A stretch of 64,000 nt of DNA from Ophioderma brevispina (Eukaryota > Echinodermata > Ophiuroidea > Amphilepidida > Ophiodermatidae). This document shows, piece after piece, positions 55,801 through 64,000 of this stretch; the first letter of the stretch is position 1, and each line of letters opens with the position of its first letter. The DNA is taken from assembly GCA_023653785.1 (NCBI GenBank), contig JAMKCH010001667.1:142642-206641 (forward strand), read 5' to 3'. The position numbers and the translations under genes are program-made. Below the pieces are notes generated by a model. The model saw only the letters and a program-made list of their open reading frames with translations, searched no databases and was not told the origin of the DNA.

Positions 55801-58800
55801 TTCAAAATTTCCTCCCCAATTGGTTCCAAGGCTGAGTGACCACGGTCGCCCAACCCCTAGTTACACATGTGTCTATCTGTATGATTCTCTAACTTAGTGG
55901 CAGCACGAATAACATGTAAAAAGCACTGGTATCAAATGTCTAAGTATTACAAAAGGTTGCCTTTACTCAAAACCAATGATATTTTTTTCAAAATCCTTAT
56001 TGAAATGTTATTTATGAAACCATGAGGCATGACAGGATTTCCTCTCTGCTTCACTTACCGTCTTTCATGGTTTCAGCCATCGTGCCTGCAATGTTACTTC
56101 GGGTTGTCGATGGAACAGTGTGAATTCTTTTTCACCAAAGCCATTGAATGTATAAAGGCCAGTACACAAGCCAACAAAGTGTGGATCCCCAAATACAGTC
56201 GCTACAGTGACAAAAAATAAAGTATAAACTCAAAATTAGTTACTAATAACAGGGCTTTTTCTATTGATGTTTCCGAATGTTTCTGGCCAAAATAACCTTC
56301 CAAAAGTAAGGATTTTTTCTGGAGAGATTTCCCCAGTAATTTGGTGTCACTACAAGGATTGCAGGAGGCGCAACCTACCAATCGAAATTTGTCTGAAAAG
56401 TGGCCAGGGGTCCCAATTGACAAAATTAAGTAACAATTCCAAATTAAGGGCAGTGTAACCCTAGTGCTTTTGTTTTGACACGAATTTCTGATTTTGCCCA
56501 TTTTAAAACATAAACCTTGGTCTAACGTTACCAACAAAGGTTCTCCAATGCAGACAATTCTGAGTTGTATTTTTTGCCGATTAAAACAGCTCTTTGACCA
56601 TTTAAGTAACAAAAAAACCCATGGTCTTAACGGCGGGGGAATTTAAGCAATTACATTGCCGTCAGGCGCAAGGCGCCGCATCGCGTTGACCATGCATCCA
56701 TCATGGGAAATTTTTGACTGTGTAATTAAGCGGTGAGAGTGTTTTAATATATTTTTGCGCGATAGCATCTTGGAAAAAAAAAAAATAATATTTGAAATAT
56801 GTAAACAAAGCGGCTAATTTAGACCAGATGGCATTAATTTCTGGAGTTGAAGACAAAAGAGGTTTGAGTTCATAGTGCATAAAGATGTATTTTCATCAGC
56901 TTGCACAACATACTAAATTGAAGTTAAGAGGTTAAAATTATTTTTAGGAAAGAGACAGCTTGAAATTGATGTGAAAAAGTCACTTTTGTACTAAAACACC
57001 AGATTTCTCAATGTCAATTTTGACAAAAATTTGGCAAAGTTTCAGACAAGTAACTCCAAAAATACCGAGTAAAAAGCCCTAAGCTTGGAAATTCCTACAA
57101 TAGCAATCGGTCTCTCTAGAGACGTTTTTCTCAATTTTTTCTGGATTTCTAACTAAAGATATTCTCAAGATATATACTCAATTTTGGAAAAGAAAGGTTA
57201 AAAATACACTTTTTGACTTTTCCTTTTCTTTTCCGAAAAGTAAGCTCTATTTGTAAAAAATGAAAAAAAAACGGTCCTAGACAAATGTGTCTTGTTCTAA
57301 AAAAAAAAAAAAAAAATAACATAAGAAATCAGAAAAAATTTCAAATTGTTTGTGTTATGCTGTCTGAAAATTTTTGGGGCAAATCATGTTTTTTTTTATT
57401 CTTTTTCCTCAAAATACGGAAAAGTTGTTAAAATTAATGCTGTGCCATCATCGGGTTCAGGGTCCAATTTTCTTTCTAGAAATATATACTTTTACTTAAA
57501 AAACAATAGTTGGCAAAGTTACAACCAAAATAAATACTCGAACTCAAGGTTAACACTGCCTTAAATTGAGTAAAATTTGTCCTACTTCCAGTTCTACAGA
57601 TGACCACTTTTATGCTAAACCCAGTTCCATAGCCCTTATGATATAAAATCTCTGAAAAATTATATTTAAATACAACTGGGAGACCATTGTATTATTGCAA
57701 GCTAAAGTGAGTTGCTTTATCCTGCGGTATTAGTCAAGGAATGGTGATTAGGTTTGGCCAATACAAATGTTGCAATTTATTGTGTGTTAAGTACCAATCA
57801 TGGCCATGAACTTGGCCTAAGTAGGTTAGCTTAGTGCATGATGTAGGTAATTACTTCACTATTATTATTAAAAGTGCATGCTACTTTCTCTCGCGGTCAT
57901 TAGCAGAATTGCATATTAATAAAAATCACAATTAATAAAGCCTAGAACTCATTTCAGCTTGATTTATTGAACCATTTTAGATATAATTACAAAAAAAAAG
58001 ACACAATGCAATATGTATTCTCTTATCGCCAATGGCAAATTTGCACAGCAATTAAGTGATGTTTTACATAAATATCATTATCTTGGTATTATCTCTAAAG
58101 AAACTATTATAAATCTCATATCATTAGTCCTAATTATTGTAATAACATTTATGCTAGAATTGTAAACTCCCTATTTGTCTCAGATTCATACCAACATGTT
58201 TATACAGGCAATATCTCTAGAAGAGATTTTTTCAACATTTTTTCAGATACATTGCCATCACCTACATTATTGTGCTTTAGTTAAGTGTCTGTCCCTTTTC
58301 AAAACGAGAGATGCCACTCTGCATAGGAAATTTATGGGTTGTACCTATCCCGATAATCTCTCTGTTTTTGACCATTTACACGGTATTAACACATTTTGGT
58401 CATCAAGACCTCTAGTGGCGGTGCCAGGCCTCTTTTTCTTGGGTGGGGGGTGGGGGGAACGGGGACAAGTGAATTTTTGGGGGGGAAAGGAAAATCTTGG
58501 AGGGGGGGCAATAGACCAAAACTTGTTTTTTTACAGTTCGGCCCAAAATCACGGATTTTTCCCTCAAATTTTGTGGTTTTTGGCCAAATTGCCTACGTTT
58601 GCCCAAAATCCATCTTTTTTTCTCTTGGCCATATGGGGGAAAACTGGGGGGTTCAAGAATTTTTTTGGGGGAATGCCTCCTATTTAAGTCTAATTGTTTG
58701 TATTATCTCACAGTAGCTTAGCTGACCAAGTCGCACATACCTGCTTTGGGTGATCATATGCCTTGCAGCCATCCGATGGCCGTCTTTCACTGAAACGGTC

Positions 58801-61800
58801 ACAACTCTCCCTGCTATTTGTACGAGGGCAACACTGTTCCCAGGGTACTCGGTCGTTGTTAAAATTGGACGGAATGGATTGTCCCGGATGCCCTACAGGT
58901 GTGAACTCCGCCATTGTGTTACTTTGACAAATCCTCCATCTGGTATGTCTTGAGAATTAGGAGGTTGTCATCATTGCCATACAACAGAGTTGTCCGCTTC
59001 CTTCATTGGCTAAAAAGAGGAATTTAATTTGATAAGACATGTCTCAAAAATTGTTGTATTGTGAAATCTCACAGTTGATATCGTTTTGCTTTTGACACTT
59101 AACAGGACGAGCAAAACATAGTCATATTTTTTACCTATAAGCATCTCTCAGTATTACTTTGCACAGAAATTAAATAAATCCGTGCCCTTTCATCGTATTT
59201 CTTGGTAAGAAATCCCTCAGAACCCAGTTGCCTTTTTATCTCTTGCTAAGAACCAATCAGAATCCTAGTTGTCTCTCTGTCTACCTCTGTATAATATATG
59301 GGAATATTCTCCCTATATGCCCTAACAACATCTACAGGCAATCTTTGTCCTTTTTTTGCTTCTCAGTCAAAAACATCCTCAGAAAATAGTACCTTTTGTC
59401 ATAACTCCGCATACCACCTCCAGGGAGAGAGCTGAGGTAAAATAATTATCACTGAGCAGCAATGGAAATGCATGTGCTTAGTAATTTAGTGATTGGATTT
59501 AATTGCTTGCCTATCTGTGGCTGTTGGGAAACTACACGCACAGATAGGGGTTGGTACATTTACTGACCCCACTTTGCATGACACGACTCAGAATTCAGCA
59601 GCCTTTACGGAATAAAGCACAGTATCACATGCACTTTATTCCATAAAGGCTGCTGAATTCTGAGTCATGTCAGGCAAAGTGGGGTCAGTAAATGTACCAA
59701 CCCCACAGATAGTAGGAAGTTAGGACTGACAGGAATGAAATAATTGCAGGAAGGCCCGTAACCAGTGGGAGGGGTGAGGGTTGGATGCCAAAAATTCCCT
59801 AAAGCCAAAAAGGTTAAAATTTAAGTTAAAAAGTCCACTTTTGCCACATCCCCCCCCCCCCTCCCCTTTGAGTAGGGGCAAATTTTGGGAAAAGGTCTCC
59901 TTTTGAAAAAATCGCCCCTCCCCTAAAAAAAAATCCTTGTTACGGGCTTGATTGCAGGTGCACTTTTAAAGTCAAAATTATATATCTGCACAAAAAGTCT
60001 GCCTTACCTTGCCATTCTAGCTCTGACACAATGCTTAGCTGATGCTCTATATTCACAGTTACCCTTCTGATCACCCATGGCCATATTACACCAGGGGTCT
60101 GGTTCAAATCTCCCAACATCGGCTCTAGCTTGCGCAAGGATACAGGGACATGGGGCAACATTGTCAGACTTGATATTTAGGACACTCTCTTGTTCTGCCC
60201 ATGCATTACACCATTCGTGAGCACTTGTCCTGCTGTCTGGGTTTGCATTGTATGGCATGCTCCACATTGATGGGATAGGCTGGGGATTTCCTGGTGACAC
60301 TCTCTGACTATTCAACCACCTACAAAGAAATTAGAATTATAGTAGGATTTTTTTATTCCTGTCAGTTCATTAAAAGTTTTTGGGGCGTGTCGACGATTCC
60401 ATTCGTTCTGAGAGGTTGTATGCTTTACCCAATCAATACAATAGAAATTCGATGTCACGATACCGAATTAGATAGGCCATAATGAAAAACCGTCCCTTTT
60501 CTCATGAAAAAAAAGTATTACAAGGCAAATGCATTGAATGAATTCCAAACGCCAGACTTTAGCAAACTCTGAAGCATTCAACATAAGAAAATGATACGAA
60601 TAAGTAATTATTACTCATCAAAGTTCTTTTACGTCACTAAGGAATATTAGAAAATCTGATACGTTTACATTTATTCGTCTTGTTTCAGAAATATTAATTG
60701 ACAGCTTGGTCCAATCATATATCTAAGAACTTTAGAGTTTTGGTCACTCATAACAAACTACAATGTTTATGTGGCCTAATCCTCCTCTCCAACCGGCCTC
60801 GATGTTCATGACTCTTTATCCATTCTTTGATTGACACCAAACAAAGGAATCGATAGCATGTCCCAGACTTTACGACAATCTATTCAATTGAATCTGGTAT
60901 GAAGCCTTTACATATTCGATACAAAAAAGTTCACCTAAATTGGGTTAAAGCATTTTATTCTGTTGAACAAAGTTGAGCATTTCAGCTGTTAATATGGCTT
61001 TTTAGTTTTTGATCTCAACACATCCCCTCCAATTTAATTCGTACCATCGACAATATGCGTTTACTGACAGGAATAAAAAATCAGACTATAGCACACCTTC
61101 AGTTTGCTTATTACAAACCCAAATTTTCATAATCCCTTCTTTTATGACAAATATGCAATTTTGAGAGTTACAGTTCACAAGTATAGTTTACTAGACAATC
61201 ACCAACACAACTGTGCTACAATGTCAAAATATTGAAAATTGGGAGCACTCTTCAAAAAATGTGCTATTATTGCTTTTAAAGGTGCAACGAGGGGGCTGGG
61301 CACCAGTCACTATTCAAAATTTGAAAATTTTCCAGCTCGCAGCGCTCACCGGGTCAACCCTAATTTTTTTCAGTCAGGTGCCCCCCCCCAATCCACCCCT
61401 GATCTCTGCATGAGTCAGCCTTTAAGCACAAGGCCTGAACTCTGCTGCTCTAAGTTGCAATGTTTCTGTCTGGTAATATTTACATTATACAACTTAATGG
61501 CAGCAGAATTAATGTAAAGTGCAAGTGTCAGAATTAATTCTTATTACAAAACTGCAAACATCTGGGCATAATTACATATGATACCCTTTGCAACCTAACT
61601 TTATATCATGTGCTTTATTCTGTTAGAGAATCTTGAAAGATGGCCGGTTCGATCCACCCAAATACCCCTATCTGTAAAGTTTCATATCAATATTCAACTG
61701 TTTTTTGATGTTAGAGGCTAAAAAAAAACATAATTTTGGCACTCTTCATACGTACTGTGTCAAGTTGATAGTATTGGTCGAACCAAAATGGGCACCATTT

Positions 61801-63660
61801 TTGCTCATAACATCCAAACCAAACATCCTTTAGCCTAAGATTTGACGGGTAAATGTGAAAAATAGTAGCTTTCTTCAATACCAGATTTTGACGCACTGGT
61901 CCAGTACAATCTGGGGTTTTTGGGGACGAGGCTATTAGTGATCAGACAATGGCCTTTAATGGAATAAAGGCACATGATACAGAGTTGGGTGAATCTTGTA
62001 ATTCTGCATAGCCTGAATTTTGATTGTTTCGGAGGTATTCTATTAGCAATCACAAAGTGACACTTTAAGCGAAGTGCATGCTGTTCACAAGAAGTTTTAG
62101 ATTGAGTTATGAAATCTCCAGGGCTCAAGCTCCAAAGTCCTTTATGAACATGCCTGAAACATCTTCAAAGGCTAATCAATGATGACTATAATAACCACTT
62201 TATGACTTAGCTCTCAATTGAAGGAGAGAATAATTTCAAACAAATGAACAACAACAAATGCATATCTCGGCTTATAACCTTTCTTCACTCTCCAAATCCC
62301 ACTGTAACCCGCTTCTACCACCACCTAAATATAGCCACGTCGTAACAACAGAATTCATTTCACCATTAAAACCCGGAAACGTTGTCTGCGACAGTCTGAA
62401 ATTCTCCTTGAGGACAGCCTCCGGTTTCAACACCACTTCACCTGTATCTTTGATTTCCTTGTAGGAGTAGATGAAGACGTCTATGCGAGTGCTCCCAGGA
62501 TTGGAGGTTTGGTCAGGAAAGTTGACTGGGTTAATGTTTACTTCCAAGTACTCATCTGATATATCTTCTATTGTAACACGAGGTATCTGACGTTCAAGAC
62601 CAACTGTGGGAAAAAAATAAAGGCGAAAGGTGGACTTTGGTAATTATATAGCTCTCTGTACAACTTTAAAGGGACATTTCATGATTTACAGGCTTGTCCC
62701 CCTGACTTACCCCCTAAAAGTTGAGATTTTATAATTATCATATGAAATGTTGGCCTTTGCAATGTTGCATATCCATAGATTATGTCTCAATTTGGTTATT
62801 TCTGTCAGATTAAAGCATTTGTTTGTAACATGAAAGCATATTATCAAATCAACTGAAATTTTTGGGATAAGATGTTTTCAAGATTATCTGTTGGGCCATA
62901 AACAGAAAGGAAATGCTAGGATCATAAAATGCCTCTTTAATAAGTACTTTTGGTGGTTAGGTTAAAAAATCTGACCCATTTTGGTCACATAGACCAGTTT
63001 TTCCCCTTTCAGTTACTATTTTGTAATTTTGGCCAATTATCACCTGGAATTTGCTATTCTGTAAGAGACCAATAGCAGATGATGTAAGAACTAAAGGCCT
63101 AACAAAAATGGTTGCTTGGTGTAACAGGCTCAAACAATAAGGTCAGTTAAGTCAGAGTTTTTTAAACATTCATCCTCTATAAAACAGTAACTATACTATT
63201 ACTATAAATGCCTGTCAAGAAATGGCATGCAGGAATTTGTGATTCTAGTATGTCAAGTCTTTCAAGTTTAAAAGAAATAAATCAAGAATTAAATTACTAA
63301 TGACTATTTATTTTATTGGTGTCTTTTTATCAGATGGATTCTTCAAATTGACACTGAGAATTGTAGATTCCCACATATCCACATTGACCATGGTATACAT
63401 ACTTGCTGTAATATATCCTGCATAGATAAAAGATGTCCCTCCATCCTTGGATAACTCCACAGTCACACTGCCCAGCTTGAGGAAGATAGGTGTGGGGCAT
63501 CGCACGGTAAACGGGTCCCGAGTGAAATCGTATTTGGCCTTGATGACATAGCCATCCATGCGGCAGTAGACATCACTGGAGAAATCAAAGCAAGGACCTG
63601 AGATGGCTAGAACATCGCCACCTAACATGGACACTTGTTCTGGGTAGATCCGCAAGGCAG
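49168..63660 (-). CDS. mesh: Mesh/SUSD2-like membrane protein gene (5' end outside window)
   Basis: Minus-strand exons at 63403-63660, 62279-62603, 60008-60319, 58741-59009, 56059-56201, 54700-54873, 53236-53499, 52295-52543, 51059-51225, 50516-50666 and 49168-49885 give, in order, IPT/TIG, an inter-domain segment, AMOP, VWD (GDPHF), Sushi/CCP, a transmembrane helix and a cytoplasmic tail. This order is that of insect Mesh and vertebrate SUSD2-like proteins. Mesh is a smooth septate junction component, and the family normally starts with a NIDO domain, expected right of the window. Introns are mostly phase 1. At least three exons carry single-base frame breaks. Orthology is inferred from domain order and remembered sequence, not a search. 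Confidence 0.85.
50010..50445 (-). mobile_element. tRNA-derived SINE, family 3, in a Mesh-like intron
   Basis: On the minus strand the head reads GGTGGCCGAGCGGTCTAAGA (A box) and TTGGTTCGAGCCCCGCGAGA (B box). A body of about 330 bp follows and then a GATGATGATGAG-rich tail near 50010-50030. The head resembles a Leu/Ser-type tRNA, but the 3' half does not continue as a tRNA. Confidence 0.8.
50516..50666 (-). CDS. mesh: Mesh-like exon: transmembrane helix
   Basis: Encodes EKIEDDTTLLIIIIAVVAGG, LLVLSLCCLCLLCLC, then RNCHKKEKKKHDQEM. One hydrophobic helix of about 28 residues with a run of cysteines at its cytoplasmic end (possible palmitoylation, inferred) is followed by a basic stop-transfer segment. 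Acceptor TTTACAG, donor GG|GTAAGG. It enters in phase 1 and leaves in phase 2. Confidence 0.87.
51059..51225 (-). CDS. mesh: Mesh-like exon: Sushi (CCP) domain, one frame break
   Basis: Encodes VSTCGYLTPPDNGDKDG, YINGSSVTLTCNNGFRLTG, then after a one-base frame change RMCISGAWSGNTTMC. The four cysteines and the G.WSG tryptophan of a Sushi domain are all present only if the frame shifts near the AAAGA at about 51105. The shifted frame also leaves the exon in phase 1, as the next exon requires. This points to a missing base in the sequence. Confidence 0.82.
51260..51480. repeat. G-rich short element in a Mesh-like intron
   Basis: Low-complexity sequence with TTTGGGGGGTGCGGAA and AATTTGGGGGTGCGAC repeated about 110 bp apart, of the same style as 42.3 and 58.4 kb. 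No coding role seen. Confidence 0.4.
52295..52543 (-). CDS. mesh: Mesh-like exon: post-VWD segment
   Basis: The codon shared with the VWD exon gives YGITWAVAEADSLFRYDPG, similar to the FGLTW.V.E..S.F.Y pattern at the end of the VWD region in Mesh proteins as I remember them. Then come PTLSLTSTVPEQTLQLVCGD, SRTCRYDYNKTNNQTTAEST and an acidic EDDFDETDKG. Two cysteines and possible N-glycosylation sites (NHT, NQT) fit an extracellular position. Acceptor TTTCAG, donor CTG|GTAAGT, phase 1 both ends. Confidence 0.87.
52790..53124 (-). mobile_element. tRNA-derived SINE, family 1, copy 2
   Basis: Minus-strand head TGGTCCAGTGGATATGAC and GGTTCGAGCCCCGCTGTGG, then a body matching 18078-18432 (TAAGTGCTGA..GATAGGATTGTGC, GAAGCGAATTGATTGACGAT) and an ATT-repeat tail. 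It lies in a Mesh-like intron. Confidence 0.8.
53236..53499 (-). CDS. mesh: Mesh-like exon: C-terminal half of the VWD domain
   Basis: Encodes GVTIEQLESGSEIALLVTFN, TGLAVTVTVPKNANAMSVII, VVPPSVRGKTRGLLGTWNDD, TTDDIQTPGGQLI and DLHNDYGIT. The RGLLGTWN.D..DD....G motif is typical of the end of VWD modules in this family. Acceptor TTCCAG, donor ACCT|GTAAGT, phase 1 both ends, frame intact. Confidence 0.9.
53590..53880. repeat. Cluster of CAACTGG/CCAGTTG words in a Mesh-like intron
   Basis: CAGTTGATCCCAGTTGAAA at the left mirrors TTTAACTGGGATCAACTGG at the right, with many internal TTCAACTGG and CCAGTTGAA words that can pair with each other. It looks like a foldback element that expanded by internal duplication. 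Confidence 0.6.
54210..54503. mobile_element. MITE-like element, family A, copy 3 (one end lost)
   Basis: Matches 28549-28824 from GTAAAGCTTTCTATCAAAAA through AAAATTCAGCCTATG to GATCTCGGCACCTTT. The terminal repeat at the left is missing. Confidence 0.7.
54700..54873 (-). CDS. mesh: Mesh-like exon: middle of the VWD domain, frame broken
   Basis: In the incoming phase it reads VKATGVIAMTMRSDNFNVVQ then VELSERR, reaches a stop, and then a second frame gives GVLDWHLISSPLLVNPEYG. That last frame joins GVTIEQLE of the next exon in phase 1. Fragments upstream of 54873 (TVFV, FLV in other frames) suggest the exon may start up to about 30 bp higher. An indel or two between about 54750 and 54800 would explain the break. 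Confidence 0.7.
55045..55145. repeat. Short foldback
   Basis: AACTAGTCTAGTGTTC at the left pairs with GACACTAGACTAGGTC at the right, about 100 bp apart, in a Mesh-like intron. Confidence 0.55.
56059..56201 (-). CDS. mesh: Mesh-like exon: start of the VWD domain, frame broken
   Basis: Encodes TVFGDPHFVGLCTGLYTFNG then FGEKEFTLFHRQPEVTLQAR, the GDPHF...YTFNG..E hallmark that opens VWD modules in AMOP-VWD proteins. After LQAR the frame hits TGA, but a +1 change gives MAETMKDG up to the donor ACG|GTAAGT, and that frame leaves in phase 1 as needed. A single missing base near 56088 fits. Confidence 0.82.
56439..57567. mobile_element. Non-autonomous element of about 1.1 kb with inverted ends
   Basis: The left end AATTAAGGGCAGTGTAACCC and right end GGTTAACACTGCCTTAAATT are an inverted pair about 1.13 kb apart. 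The interior is AT-rich with a poly-A run at 57300 and no transposase-like frame. It lies in the Mesh-like intron between 56201 and 58741. Confidence 0.55.
58410..58690. repeat. G-rich low-complexity element
   Basis: GGTGGGGGGTGGGGGGAACG, TTTGGGGGGGAAAGG and similar blocks, opposite in sense to 42285-42545. Long frames here reflect composition only. Confidence 0.55.
58741..59009 (-). CDS. mesh: Mesh-like exon: C-terminal half of the AMOP domain, frameshifted
   Basis: Starts ANEGSGQLCC after TTTTTAG. It then passes through other frames reading YGNDDNLL and NSQDIPDGGFVKVTQW before settling into AEFTPVGHPGQSIPSNFNND, RVPWEQCCPRTNS, CDRFSERRPSDGCKAY and DHPKQ at donor CAG|GTATGT. The paired cysteines QLCC and WEQCC and the ERRPS..C.AY ending are AMOP features. 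Three frames are needed, and the outgoing phase also disagrees with the next exon by one base, so several small indels are present. Confidence 0.75.
59547..59704. repeat. Near-perfect palindrome of 158 bp
   Basis: Outer arms GGGGTTGGTACATTTACTGA and TCAGTAAATGTACCAACCCC, inner arms GACTCAGAATTCAGCAGCCT and AGGCTGCTGAATTCTGAGTC, around a loop of about 10 bp near 59625. Its length and fidelity imply a recent foldback element. Confidence 0.9.
59755..59950. repeat. Small element with GCCCGTAACCA/TGTTACGGGC ends
   Basis: Left AAGGCCCGTAACCAGTGGG, right CCTTGTTACGGGCTTG, with G- and C-rich low-complexity sequence between. A small inverted-repeat element in a Mesh-like intron. Confidence 0.5.
60008..60319 (-). 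CDS. mesh: Mesh-like exon: N-terminal half of the AMOP domain
   Basis: Encodes WLNSQRVSPGNPQPIPSMWS, SAHEWCNAWAEQESVLNIKS, DNVAPCPCILAQARADVGRF, EPDPWCNMAMGDQKGNCEYR and ASAKHCVRARMA. The cysteines in WC, CPC, PWC, NC and HC with C..A...GRF follow the AMOP pattern (W...C..........CPC.L..A..D.GR). Acceptor TTTGTAG, donor CAAG|GTAAGG. It enters and leaves in phase 2. Confidence 0.88.
61566..62008. mobile_element. Palindromic MITE family C, copy 3, split by another element
   Basis: Left half GCATAATTACAT..GATACCC...TTTATTCTGTTAG (61566-61626) and right half TGGAATAAAGGCACATGATA...GTAATTCTGC (61959-62008) are the two arms of family C. The intervening 61627-61958 is a degraded family B element (GATGTTAGAGGCTAAAAA, TATTGGTCGAACCAAAATGG, GGGGACGAGGCTATTAGTGA). 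The split is at the hairpin tip. Confidence 0.75.
62279..62603 (-). CDS. mesh: Mesh-like exon: segment between TIG and AMOP (3' end uncertain)
   Basis: Encodes IGLERQIPRVTIEDISDEYL, EVNINPVNFPDQTSNPGSTR, IDVFIYSYKEIKDTGEVVLK and NFRLSQTTFPGFNGEMNSVV. The DVFIYSYKE portion corresponds to the ISLWGYRE stretch of Mesh relatives, as I remember them. It enters in phase 1 after CCCACAG. The proposed donor (AAAG|GTTATA) is weak but gives the phase 2 that the AMOP exon needs. A missing small exon cannot be excluded. Confidence 0.78.
62665..62940. mobile_element. MITE-like element in a Mesh-like intron
   Basis: About 276 bp with ends TTTAAAGGGACATTTCATGA and GGATCATAAAATGCCTCTTTAA, an imperfect inverted pair. 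No coding capacity. Confidence 0.6.
63403..63660 (-). CDS. mesh: Mesh-like exon: IPT/TIG domain
   Basis: Encodes ALRIYPEQVSMLGGDVLAIS, GPCFDFSSDVYCRMDGYVIK, FTVRCPTPIFLKLGSVTVEL and SKDGGTSFIYAGYITA. The P..VS..GG..L.ISGPC...D..CR.DG...C..P......V.V..S.DGG..F pattern is an IPT/TIG immunoglobulin-like fold and matches the same segment of Mesh. Acceptor TTCACAG, donor GCAA|GTATGT, phase 1 both ends. It is the most upstream exon seen; the NIDO region should lie beyond 64000. Confidence 0.88.
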
Positions 63661-64000
63661 CTGTGAAAAATAATAACAAATATGAGATGATGTGTCAATC
63701 TGTAAAAATGTTATTTTTGCTGGTTACCCATCCTACTGTCAATTTACACACAGTGTCATGCAGACTGGGACACTACACATACATGATCTTCCTATCCAAG
63801 AGGCATATCAATTCAAGTTAAAGCTTTATAATTGAGCATTTTTAATTTAAATAGCAAATCACATTCTGAAATTTCATTGTGAACCTTTTAATATTTGTGG
63901 CGAATCCCAGAATAGTCGCTCTACTGACTACTAATGTATTACAAGCCATTTTGTTCTTTCGATTTTGGTATGTGCCTTTATATTCAATGGAATAAAACCA
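63661..64000 (-). other. Mesh-like intron (partial)
   Basis: AT-rich sequence upstream of the TIG exon acceptor. No coding sequence is seen before the window ends. Confidence 0.6.

Overview
The window looks like draft genomic sequence from an invertebrate animal, most likely a marine deuterostome such as an echinoderm or hemichordate. The reasons are AT-rich non-coding DNA, small exons with GT-AG introns, two large transmembrane protein genes of animal-specific families, a CR1/L2-like LINE, tRNA-derived SINEs and many small inverted-repeat elements. The species cannot be fixed from sequence alone.

Region 1 (1-26,450, + strand) holds the 3' part of a Dachsous protocadherin gene. About 18 exons encode roughly 21-22 extracellular cadherin (EC) repeats, one transmembrane helix and a cytoplasmic tail with Dachsous signatures (SSGRGS..EDEEIRRINE, DSGIQQD, EEL...). 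The signal peptide and first few repeats lie left of the window, if the family norm of about 27 repeats holds. Most introns are phase 1 and the reading frame joins cleanly across them. There are three exceptions. Exons between 8.2 and 12.9 kb carry dense frameshifts. One exon at 20.5 kb is tandemly duplicated next to a poly-A run. The conserved C-terminal tail continues past the apparent stop at 25,930 in shifting frames to about 26,333. Intact flanking exons make local base-calling or gap-fill errors the simplest explanation.

Region 2 (26.4-49.2 kb) is mostly non-coding and made of repeats. It contains nested MITE-like elements, long palindromes, a hairpin-unit minisatellite at 33 kb, and a 3.8-kb foldback element at 45.2-49.0 kb whose left arm is split by a 5'-truncated LINE. 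A GC-rich block at 31.3-31.6 kb is the only part that might belong to an unrecognised gene.

Region 3 (49.2-63.7 kb, - strand) holds most of a Mesh/SUSD2-like membrane protein gene: IPT/TIG, inter-domain segment, AMOP, VWD, Sushi, transmembrane helix, and a long cytoplasmic tail with an SSHHNQPS-type repeat. Its N-terminal part (a NIDO domain in the family) is to the right of the window. Several of its exons also have single-base frame breaks.

The two genes converge and both encode epithelial surface proteins. Dachsous acts in planar polarity and growth through Fat. Mesh-type proteins act at epithelial junctions in insects. No functional link between them is implied by the sequence. I found no rRNA, genuine tRNA gene, CRISPR array or microbial system.
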